Source of the DNA: Musa acuminata AAA Group
Lineage: Eukaryota; Streptophyta; Magnoliopsida; Zingiberales; Musaceae
Length of the DNA stretch: 64,000 nt
Direction: 5' to 3'
NCBI RefSeq assembly: GCF_036884655.1
Contig: NC_088357.1
Span: forward strand, 6,767,501-6,831,500
Made by a program: the position numbers and the translations under genes. A model generated the notes under the pieces. The model was not told the DNA's origin and did no database searches. It saw only the letters and a list, made by a program, of their open reading frames with translations. This document shows, piece after piece, positions 58,001-64,000 of this stretch (its first letter is position 1; each line of letters begins with the position of its first letter).

Positions 58001-58773
58001 ACCTACATCCACGGAAGAAAGATGAGCAAATTACTATTATAAAAGAGGGACACTTACAAATGCCTTAGGAAGATGTTCCTAGGCCATAAAACACCTTTAG
58101 CTTCCTAAACAAGAAGACTTCGAACCATAAGCAGGTTTTCTTGTGATGCCTGCTGTACTTCTTGTGGTGTCTGTGGTACTTCTCGTGGTGTGTGTGGTAC
58201 ATCTGACTTCAAAGCCCAGGCCCTTATTTATAGTTCCAAGACGAGACAACAAGTCTGATTTTCCCGATGTGGGACTATGGGACTTGCCAAACTAACATAA
58301 CCGCCAAAAACAAAACACCACCACCTCAAAACAATCATAATCATATCATTACCCGTAGAATATCCTTCAACTCCTGGATGAACTCATTGGAAACCTTCCT
58401 ATGAATACCCTTCACCACCAGATCAGTGCTATCTTTCCCACCGAGGCTAATTCAAGCACAACACGGTAACATCAATCCGAAAAAGAGTCGGGGAAGAAAG
58501 AACAAGGGAGAGGGAGAGGGAAAGGGCAGAACACCGGAGATCGAGGCCGGGATCGCAGAGGGAAGAGGAGGCCGTGAGGCGAAAGGGGTCGAAGGCGAGG
58601 GCGGCGCCGGCGGAGGCGGCGACGGCAAGGGGGATGAGGGCGGCGCGGGCAAAAGAACGAAGGCGATCTCCGGAGGCGTCCGATCGCGGAGGGTGGGAGC
58701 GGAGGGTTTGATGGAGGCGGGCTTTGCAGGAGGCGACGAGGCGAGAGAAGGAGAAGCACCTCATCGCGCGCAA
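34682..58773 (-). CDS. D-LDH: D-lactate dehydrogenase (cytochrome), mitochondrial, FAD-dependent
   Basis: Eighteen exons join in frame to 560 residues: 58535-58773, 58353-58446, 54598-54698, 54073-54121, 53778-53870, 52791-52905, 51048-51108, 50868-50904, 50734-50795, 49742-49838, 47629-47703, 46031-46139, 45677-45786, 44373-44438, 43461-43540, 43166-43296, 35378-35421, 34682-34801. The enzyme oxidises D-lactate, including that from methylglyoxal detoxification, and passes electrons to cytochrome c. An Arg-rich presequence precedes a hydrophobic segment ([18 protein letters not shown]). The FAD-binding domain shows [20 protein letters not shown] (from residue 162), [34 protein letters not shown] and GSEGTLG. 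The C-terminal domain shows [44 protein letters not shown] and [12 protein letters not shown]. Plant homologues are about 570 residues. Introns 2 and 16 carry LTR elements; every exon and GT-AG site is intact. The start could be either of two Met codons (58773 or 58764). Confidence 0.94.
36665..37120 (+). repeat. 5' LTR of the array-bearing element
   Basis: 456 bp, TG...CA ends, same length as the right copy and no difference seen by eye. It contains a TATAAA motif at 36856-36861, probably the element's promoter, and a nine-G run near 36890. Confidence 0.93.
37124..37140 (+). other. Primer-binding-site-like sequence
   Basis: TGGCGCTAGAAGGAGGG starts three bases inside the 5' LTR. Plant LTR elements have a site complementary to a tRNA 3' end here, always starting TGG. 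I cannot name the tRNA without a search. Confidence 0.6.
37215..37925 (+). repeat. Tandem array A, 78-bp unit
   Basis: GC-rich unit built on CGGTCCCACGCG, GCGGCCGACCCGCCCGCG and GCCGAGCGCAACAGCCCGCT. Unit starts at 37401, 37479, 37557 and 37635 are exactly 78 bp apart; a shortened copy follows (next start 37690), then 37768 and 37846, again 78 bp apart. Because 78 is a multiple of three and the unit lacks stops, several frames stay open on both strands for hundreds of codons. These Arg/Pro/Ala frames are not credible proteins. Confidence 0.93.
37937..38157 (+). pseudogene. Captured cytochrome P450 fragment (CYP75/flavonoid hydroxylase-like)
   Basis: About 73 codons between arrays A and B read [20 protein letters not shown], then [20 protein letters not shown], then, after a TAG at 38084-38086, [20 protein letters not shown] and HLLG. 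This is the N-terminal P450 region around helices B and C. The pattern (Y)GPxMxLKxG.VVVAS..AAR.FLK..D..FANRP ... [11 protein letters not shown].NLHxLG is the one I know from flavonoid 3',5'- and 3'-hydroxylases; the CYP75A branch seems closest. It has no haem-binding region, start codon or intact frame, so it is a fragment carried by the element, in the element's sense orientation. Confidence 0.8.
38150..40315 (+). repeat. Tandem array B, 45-bp unit
   Basis: About forty units of CCTCGCTGCCTCGGCCACTC plus GGCCTCATGCGCAGCCAGCA plus CGCAG (45 bp; for example unit starts at 39121 and 39166). Some units carry an extra 9-bp CTCGCTGCC. Units are more diverged at the left end (38150-38700). A multi-unit phrase containing ACACGTAGCC recurs near 39013, 39436, 39706, 39903 and 40135, which shows higher-order duplication. 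Open frames on both strands arise because the unit is 15 codons long. Confidence 0.93.
40316..41160 (+). repeat. Diverged GC-rich repeat block C
   Basis: Irregular repetition of phrases such as GTCGCAGCCTGCCTGCGCCGA and CCTGCCCGCCTGCGTCGTGC with variable spacing. It bridges arrays B and D. The copies are too diverged for one unit length to be read by eye. No protein is recognised in the long open frame that crosses it. Confidence 0.75.
41161..41690 (+). repeat. Tandem array D, 66-bp unit
   Basis: Near-identical 66-bp units built on GAGACCACGCCTGCGCGGCC, TGCCCGCCTGCGTCGTGCTC and GTCGGCTCTTCGGCTTTACG. ACCACGCCTG begins at 41281, 41347, 41413, 41479, 41545 and 41611, exactly 66 bp apart. The unit is 22 codons, so frames remain open on both strands. 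It is the most homogeneous array and so probably the most recently amplified. Confidence 0.93.
41676..42060 (+). repeat. Tandem array E, 65-bp unit
   Basis: A variant of unit D with 65-bp spacing: GAGATCACAC or GAGACCACAC begins at about 41741, 41806, 41871 and 41936. The core is CCTGCGTTGTGCTCCTCGGC and CCTCGGCTCTACGCCTCCC. Losing one base from the 66-bp unit breaks codon phase from copy to copy. Confidence 0.88.
42261..42716 (+). repeat. 3' LTR of the array-bearing element
   Basis: 456 bp, TG...CA ends, with the TATAAA motif at 42452-42457 at the same offset as in the left copy. It is preceded by a G-run (TTTCGGGGGGGCATA) in the polypurine-tract position. Confidence 0.93.
48795..49052. repeat. 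AAT/ATA triplet microsatellites in D-LDH intron 10
   Basis: Two runs of AAT-type triplets with a few interruptions, at about 48804-48845 and 48988-49052. They are intronic and a likely site of length polymorphism. Confidence 0.85.
50270..50430. repeat. GGTA/TACC-rich repeat-like segment in D-LDH intron 9
   Basis: Phrases such as ACTGGTCCCTAATTAGACTGG and GGTTGGTACATACAGGTC resemble the palindromic TACC...GGTA phrases at 51340-51830 and in COQ3 intron 7. It may be a worn copy of one dispersed repeat family. No ends were recognised. Confidence 0.35.
51363..51578. repeat. Three-copy 72-bp minisatellite with CA runs in D-LDH intron 6
   Basis: Units begin TTTTTTGCCCAGGCCAGTAC at 51363, 51435 and 51507, exactly 72 bp apart. 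Each continues through ATACCAAACTGGTATATACC and ends in a CA-dinucleotide run of varying length. ATACCAAACTGGTATATACC is partly palindromic. Open frames with His-Thr or Cys-Val repeats here are artefacts. Confidence 0.92.
54734..55169 (-). repeat. 3' LTR of the Copia element
   Basis: 436 bp, same length as its partner. It ends only 35 bp from the acceptor of D-LDH intron 2 (exon 3 begins at 54698). Confidence 0.93.
55236..57140 (-). CDS. Copia pol remnant: zinc knuckle, protease, integrase; RT deleted
   Basis: Open frame of 634 residues that begins in the gag zinc knuckle ([16 protein letters not shown]2CX4HX4C). The aspartic protease motif is [12 protein letters not shown]. The GAG-pre-integrase motif is [20 protein letters not shown]. 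The integrase core follows with [37 protein letters not shown] and [20 protein letters not shown], then the C-terminal FGCSAYMHV...KCIFLGY segment. At the point where Copia elements normally enter reverse transcriptase ([18 protein letters not shown]) the frame jumps to [24 protein letters not shown], which is the extreme C-terminus after RNase H. Most of reverse transcriptase and RNase H is gone without loss of frame. The protein could not reverse-transcribe. It is in the same frame as the upstream gag, separated by one TAA. Confidence 0.93.
   Translation of the reverse strand: MECRYCHKMGHIKSDCFKLKNKLKQKENFVEKTTESAEVSVAIDENVGNIFSAIDDRTRSKNEWILDSGCSYHMCPNRDLFSTYESCNGGIVLMGNNAACDVVGRGTIRIKMHDGIVRTLTNVRHVPDLKKNLISLGTLEALGCKYTAEGGVMKVSRSALIVMKACRSGSLYILQGTTVTGSVAVSSSSLSDSDITKLWHMRLGHMSEKGLSILSKRGLLCGQSTGPLDFCEHCIFGKQKRVSFNSPAVHKTKGTLDYIHSDLWGPAQVQSKGGARYMLTFIDDYSRKVWVYFLKHKNDVFLTFKQWKALIEKQTCKQIKRLRTDNGMEFCEGDFEEFCKNEGIVRHRTVRMTPQQNGVAERMNRTLLERARCMISNAGLTKDFWAEAINMACYVVNRAPSAALNFKTPEEVWSGTPADYSDFKIFGCSAYMHVNEGKFEPRAKKCIFLGYASGVKGYRLWCPDPKSPKFIISRDVTFDELSMLSSKEESTSCTNDSAQKQVELEIGSSDSFKSNSSTQRMPVGGPESTDADDPEEEQYSIAKDRPRREIRPPQRYANLVAYALSVAEETSEVGEPTTYSDAVSFDNSAKWLIAEGKVLVQKIYTKDNPVDMLTKHVPVYKFKQYLDLVDVHCW
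57189..57830 (-). CDS. Copia gag (UBN2/retrotran_gag type)
   Basis: Frame of 213 residues starting [20 protein letters not shown]. It has the Copia gag arrangement: [12 protein letters not shown], then [55 protein letters not shown] and [20 protein letters not shown]. The frame ends at TAA (57189-57191), but the same phase then reads on through an SRSKSR-rich linker into the zinc knuckle and pol. In an intact element gag and pol are one polyprotein, so I read the TAA as a nonsense mutation. Confidence 0.9.
   Translation of the reverse strand: MATMTISKIVVEKFDRNVDFGMWQLKMEAILVQDGVDLALQGAENIPDGTSKEDLAGMDKKARSSIILNLSDEVLREVATETTAKSMWDKLKALYMKRTVENRLYLKQSLYMLRMVEGTSILSHLDKFDSLVMDLENIDAKIDDEDKALLLLCSLPQSFKHFRDTLIYGKETVLYQEIKSALKSKEQIDKNITGESRENQAEGLVVRGRMDKR
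57846..57858 (-). other. Copia primer-binding site (tRNA-Met)
   Basis: TGGTATCAGAGCC on the minus strand, three bases inside the 5' LTR. This is the standard initiator-tRNA-Met complement in plant Copia elements. Confidence 0.93.
57862..58297 (-). repeat. 5' LTR of the Copia element
   Basis: 436 bp, TG...CA. It matches the other LTR except for at least one substitution near 58023. Confidence 0.93.
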
Positions 58774-59970
58774 CGAAAATTGATATCAACCTATGAAACT
58801 AACGGAGCAATCAACTTGCTAGCACAAGTGTAAGTATTCCAAGCAATGACGGGTCAGAACACACATTTAATCTAAAGTTCGAATTTGGAAGAAGCGTACT
58901 TTCCTCTTATAAATTTTAATGAAGCTGTTTTTTTTTTCGATAAAAAGATAATAAGTTTGAGAATTTTCTACCTACCAATAACTTTTAAAAAATTTAATCT
59001 CCATTAGCCATTATCGCTCCACCCATCGCCCTCCCTTGCTCGCGTGTCTCTATGTGCAGGTTAGCCTCGTTAGCCATACTCATGCTAATCCCATCAACCA
59101 TCCCTCTCCAAGTGTGCAACAACCCTGGGGTTCGGTGAGAGCAGTCAAAGTTGGCATAGGCAGTTTATACCCGTGACACTTCTAGATCCAAAGAGAGTGT
59201 AGGGGTGATGACATTAGCAACACAAGGAGGAAGAGGCAAGAACAAGTCCAATGAAAGCCAAGCCAAGGGGCGCTTTGCAAGAATTTTTCAAAGTTAAAAG
59301 TATTTTTTTAAAAATTCTCAAATTTAAGATTTTTTTAAAAAAATCACCATTATTTTTTTACACATTTATCCTTGAAAATTTTACAGATAAAAGCCTTTAC
59401 TCATTTTACAGATAAAAGTCACTGGACATGCTCTACAATGTCTCATTCTCATTTAGCAGGTGAATTCAAAATAGCATTTCCCAAAGAAATGTAATCATAT
59501 CCTGAAAACAAAATACTCTGTTCCCATCTTAATAATCTCATGATTCTGTAATCAAATAAGAATGATCGTAGCATGTACGAAACTCAATTGAGTTCAGGCT
59601 TGCAAAAGAACACTAGACAAAACAAAATTAAGCCACCTCATTGATCTCATGAATTGCAATCTGCACATGCTGATAATGTCTGAGATCCAAGTTGGAATCA
59701 CAATTAATTAGAAAATTATCCATGCCACTGAAAAACTGAGGTATAGAGACACCACCCAGGAAGTTTGTTTTCTCACGATACTGGCAGCAGATGATAGCCT
59801 ATAAACCATAAAAATGAAAAGGGAAAAATAAGTAGTTAAACTATAAAACTTTCCCTAACTTGAAACTGAAATCAACTATGCAATTCTTGTAGGAACCATT
59901 ATCCCACTCGTAATATTTCGTTAGAGATGTGTAATAACCTATGAAAAGGAACTATTCAAGGGATAGAGTT
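58774..59970. other. Intergenic: D-LDH upstream region and GH3 gene 3' flank
   Basis: About 58774-59270 is upstream of D-lactate dehydrogenase; I see no clear TATA box. About 59275-59400 is a run of A/T homopolymers. About 59600-59970 is probably the 3' untranslated region of the GH3 gene. No gene or RNA was seen. Confidence 0.45.
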
Positions 59971-62900
59971 CTACCTCCCTGATGTAGGCTTAGTTGTTAA
60001 GCCAAAGCCAAATGGAAATAGTGGATCATAGTGCTTATCCCCAACATTCATGGGGAGTTGATCCACAGACTTGAACCAGGTTCGGGAAAGCTTTCCTGTG
60101 AATCCATAGTCCCCATAGAGAACATCAGTGAGACCTTGGCCTTCAGACCCAGGAAGCCAAGCCGCAACAAGAGCATCCACCAAGGGAACATAGGGCTCAA
60201 TCACGACAGGCCTGCCAGAGATGATAACAACAACACATTTGATGGTACCGCACACAGTCTGAATAATGCTTGGGGCAGGGTCTGGAAGCTCGAGGTTGAG
60301 GTTGTCGCCAGCAGTTTCAGTATAAGGTGGTTCTCCCACCACAACAATGGCATAGGAGAAGTCATTGCCTTTGACGATATTGCTATCAGGGTTCTCGGAG
60401 TAGACAACTTCCGTTGAAGGGTCAATAGCAGATCTAACAGCATCAAGTATGGTTGTTCCTGCATGGAAGACAATGTTAATTTCAAAAGCTATAACTATAG
60501 TGCCATAATTCTTTCAGAAATACATCAAGCATTTGTTCTAATTAGTAATTACATGCATTCTCCTAATCAAGCATTCTCCTAATGAGGTCTCTGGTGGAAT
60601 ATTATCAGGAGAATACCCGTGAAATCTCCATAACAAATAGACTGAAACAAATGCAATCATACGCCAGCTGACCCACTGTGATCATATTAACCCATCTATA
60701 TGTTCATCGCTGTGAGACAAGCATCAAATTTTCAAACGATATTTCAAGTGACAGTCATCATCATGAATCCTATTTCATGTATATAAACTATAATGCAACA
60801 AATATTAAACTTATCGGGTATAAAATCATATAAGCTTTATGGTCTTTATTCACAAATTGGTTGCTCAAAAAAAGTTGAGATGTGACCCACGAGTTTTCAT
60901 GACACCATGCAAGACTAAGATGATAGAATAATACTAGTATTAGTTAGCTAAACTGTCAAAAAAGAGGTAGTTTAATATAATTAAAAAGAACTTCTAAAAT
61001 GTTACGATGAATATGCTGTTGATACTTATGGATATTGTTTGTAAGAGAAGGGTTTAAACTGAACTTCAAATTCATACGCAGATGAGTTTGAAGAGTTCTC
61101 ATGCTTAATGGTAGAGCAGACCATGTCATCTTAATTTCTATTGGTACTAATTGTTCAAGATTTATAATTCACATGTTAATCCAAAGGTTCCTCTTTCATT
61201 GAAATTCCACACTTAGTAGGACAATGACTACAACTAGCTGATCAAGTGTATATTATATGAATACAACTAGCTATGTTGGTATGCAGAATGACAAAGGTTA
61301 ACTTATGAAGAATACTCACCAACTGTGATGTTTCCACTATCGCCTTGCCATTCGATTGTCCATCCACCACATTGATAACCCAAATTGCTAGCATGACTTC
61401 CGGCGATAAGGATCTTTGCAGCCTTTTTAGGGAGAGGCAAGAATGAATCATTTGTAGATTTGCCATTTTTCAGTAGCACAAGTGATTTTCTAACAGCTTC
61501 CCTTGCCAAGTCTCTATGCTCCTGATTAAATGCCAAACCATATAAGAGGTACTTCTGAAAACCAAGACAATTCTTGGAACAGCAGGGAAAAATTATAACC
61601 TTCTTTCCTAGCTGATCAACCAAGCTAAGATCAGCCAGAGGGTTCTCAAAGAGACCAATGGTGAATTTAACCCTAAGGATTCTTCCTACAGCATCATCAA
61701 TTCTGCTCAAGGGGATGACATTCTTCTTAACCAGGGATGTCAGATCATTAATAAACTCAGAATAGTTGTATGGAACCATCACCTGCCCAAAAGAGGGATG
61801 ATGAGTATGAAAATAAGAGGAACATGTTAAGATGTCAACAGAAGATAGCTTTGGAATCTTTTAGCAAGAACAAATTTCACTATTTGGGTTTATTGACTTA
61901 CACAAATTAATGATTGCACAATAGCATGGGAACATACTGACCATATCAATACCAGCACTAATTCCAGCTTGGACTGAGTAAGTGTAATTTGCACCTGGCG
62001 AGCTGGTGATCCTATCAATTCCCTGCCAATCTGAGATTACAAAGCCCTGAAAGATTTTTTTTTTTCAAAATGAAAACTTTATCATGTTAGAAAAAGAAAA
62101 GTTGACACATTTGTTAAAGACAACATTCAAAATCATGTGCTTGTTCTTTCAAAAAATAAATCTACACCGGAGATACCCTGAAGCGAAGAGTGTTTTTAAG
62201 GTAGCCAGTGACTAGATCACGATTTGCATGCATTTTCACTCCATTCCAGCTTGAGTACGACACCATAATTGTCGATACACCTTTTATAATTGAGTTGAGG
62301 TAAGCAGGCATATGGATGCTAAGTAGGTCAGCACGGTTGACAATGGTGTTATTCTCATTAATACCATTATGCGTCCCACCATCACCAACATAATGCTTTG
62401 CACAGGCTGCAACTTTCTCCCTGATCAATCAGAAAGTATCAAGACAGACCTCAAAAAATCAAAACTGTTTGAATTGTTGCAAGAATTTGACATTAAAGTG
62501 ACGGAGCATGGAAAAGAATGTATGGAAAAAGCATTGAGGGCATAACTCTTTTGACCCTGTTATGTTATTTTCTTTCTGTTGTGTGCTTCTAGCAAATTAG
62601 CATAATATTTCTAGATGGAGATGAATGTGTTGAGCCTGGAGCACTGGGCCATTTTTTTTCTTTTATATGAATCAGTGTCAGCCCAAGTAAATAGTAATGG
62701 AGAAAATTAAATAGTATAAGCCTTTCTAAGAAACAGATAAACAACCTACCCATTTTCTTTGTAGTAAAAATGGAAAAAAATGCATATGCTTTAAGAAGGC
62801 AATAGCCCAGTCTAGATAAACATTTTAGTTTTATTGGATAAAGAACACATTTTATATGCTTCTAGAATTCAAACACATTTTACTAAAAGTAATCTCCATG

Positions 62901-63990
62901 TATTAACAAAGAAAAATCAATAGGATGAACTTAGGTGATTTACGAGACTCAATCTGGAATTTACTAGTGGCTGATGTGGTCCTATCTGTTGATCGTGTAT
63001 CATGAAAGGGCAGCAAATTGATACTCTTCTACAATTCCATACCTTGTCAGTCAGCATGCTCCTACGTCAGCTGCCACATGCTAAAATCAAGCCTAGTCAT
63101 ATGTTGTCACCTTGAACACATTGTGTCCGACCATGCTGATTGATATGGAAATCTTTGGTCCTTTCTTGTCCCTTGGCTGTATGATTAGTTCTTTAGCATA
63201 TAAATAAGTGGACTCCTATTTTAAGGTCTAATTGACTTCAGTACATAACAATACTTATATCGTATATATTATCAAGGTATGTTCACAGTTATGAAATTGC
63301 AAACATTTGTATTATGAGCTAATATATCATAGAACTGTCTAGAGAAATTCAGAAAAAAAAATCAAATTGGAAAGTTTAATCAAGCATTATTTCTTACATT
63401 ATATTTAAAAAAGACAGTTTTTTAAACATGCAGTCAACATGTGTAAAATGAATATCATACATGAACAACCAAAATCTTGCTGGCTGTGCCTGGAAGTTAT
63501 ATAACAAAGTAAGTTTCAAGCTTTCAGACATACGACGTATGATTGAAAGAAAACAGGGATACCAAGAGGTTGCTGTTGGAACCTACATGCATATTATAAG
63601 TCTGATAAAAAGTCCGACTATAATGTATAAATGTAAGAGGTCACTTACTTTCCAGAAACATATGGAACACCTTTTCTGTATTTAGCAGGCACGTCTCCCT
63701 GTAATCCAGGGATTATTTCTGTCATTTGCTGGACAATGTTGTGGTCTTCACTATAACTTTCGTAACACCGTCCCCATCTTGGATCTCTGCAAACCTGCAC
63801 AAAACCCAACAGAAGCAAATTCAAATGTGCTTTTGTTTTTTAAATCAGGGTACAGATAGCAAAATGCAAGATAATGGCATATGTAATGCATTAACATACC
63901 GCAATGCATGGAGCAAAGACATATGGGATGCCTGTTGCCCTTACTTCAAGGGCAGTTGCTGCGCCAATCCTCTTCACAAGTTCAGGATCC
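59971..63990 (-). CDS. GH3 exo-beta-glucanase / beta-glucosidase, 3' part (5' end outside window)
   Basis: Seven exons in the window join in frame to the C-terminal 485 residues: 63900-63990, 63649-63794, 62177-62420, 61942-62046, 61600-61782, 61320-61521, 59971-60458. The frame enters with a split codon, so more exons lie to the right; plant relatives are about 600-650 residues. Motifs match barley exo-beta-glucanase ExoI and its relatives: [62 protein letters not shown] and [20 protein letters not shown]. Next is [12 protein letters not shown], whose Asp (codon 62029-62031) is the expected nucleophile. [15 protein letters not shown] follows, then [15 protein letters not shown] with the acid/base Glu region. 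It ends [20 protein letters not shown]. Such enzymes release glucose from wall beta-glucans and act in the apoplast; the signal peptide would lie beyond the edge. The intron between 61521 and 61600 is 78 nt and open in frame. Confidence 0.93.
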
Positions 63991-64000
63991 CTGGTAAATA

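Larger units (their letters stand above)
54734..58297 (-). mobile_element. Copia-type LTR retrotransposon, RT-deleted (D-LDH intron 2)
   Basis: A 3,564-bp element with 436-bp LTRs (54734-55169 and 57862-58297) that start TGTTAGAGCTAGCCCCAGG and end CTAACA, flanked by the 5-bp target duplication TAACC (54729-54733 and 58298-58302). The primer site TGGTATCAGAGCC, complementary to tRNA-Met and read on the minus strand, lies just inside the right LTR. A purine-rich tract (GGTGGAGATT) abuts the left LTR. The element therefore reads in the host gene's direction. Internal order is gag, zinc knuckle, protease, integrase, then an in-frame jump past reverse transcriptase to the end of RNase H. Order and motifs make it Copia. 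One LTR difference was noticed (AAGAGGAGC at about 54892 against AAGATGAGC at about 58020), so insertion was recent. Confidence 0.95.

Noticed and set aside
24734..58773. Possible functional cluster of COQ3 and D-lactate dehydrogenase
   Set aside because: Both are mitochondrial, but each has its own upstream region, they are more than 1.6 kb apart, and nothing in the sequence links their regulation. Adjacency is most likely chance.

Overview
This is nuclear DNA from a flowering plant. Genes have many short GT-AG introns, AT-rich introns and intergenic DNA, very GC-rich first exons, and LTR retroelements inside introns. The GC-rich first exons and the intronless GC-rich glycosyltransferase suggest a monocot. 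A banana-like (Zingiberales) source is my guess, not something the sequence proves. All genes belong to ordinary conserved plant families. The accessory content lies in the introns.

Layout from left to right. (1) 998-2128, minus: single-exon BC10-like Golgi glycosyltransferase (GT14/DUF266). (2) About 4085-5790, plus: decayed copy of an SPT2-type histone-chaperone gene. (3) 7060-17389, plus: 13-exon UBP8-type ubiquitin-specific protease, reconstructed here as an 867-residue frame. (4) 19083-19637, minus: small uncharacterised plant protein with a Cys-rich hydrophobic segment. (5) 20957-23325, minus: two-exon zf-HIT DEAD-box helicase (RH41 type, 538 residues). (6) 24734-33035, minus: nine-exon COQ3, the mitochondrial ubiquinone-pathway O-methyltransferase (323 residues). 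(7) 34682-58773, minus: 18-exon mitochondrial D-lactate dehydrogenase (560 residues) spread over 24 kb. (8) 59971 to beyond the right edge, minus: 3' part of a GH3 exo-beta-glucanase/beta-glucosidase, with its 5' end outside the window.

The D-lactate dehydrogenase gene carries two complete LTR insertions, each with a perfect 5-bp target duplication. Intron 2 holds a 3,564-bp Copia element in the same orientation as the gene (TSD TAACC). It has 436-bp LTRs, a tRNA-Met primer site, an in-frame stop before the zinc knuckle, and an in-frame deletion that removes reverse transcriptase and most of RNase H. Intron 16 holds a 6,052-bp element in the opposite orientation (TSD ATATG). Its two 456-bp LTRs look identical. 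It encodes no gag or pol. Its interior is GC-rich tandem arrays with units of 78, 45, 66 and 65 bp, plus a short fragment of a cytochrome P450 resembling CYP75 (flavonoid hydroxylase). It therefore looks like a recent non-autonomous element that captured a host gene fragment and then amplified repeats, and it is the most interesting object in the window.

The genes do not form a pathway or operon. COQ3 and D-lactate dehydrogenase are both mitochondrial and adjacent, but each has its own upstream region and nothing indicates co-regulation. All exon joins were made by hand from splice signals, frame continuity and remembered family conservation; no alignment or transcript data were available.
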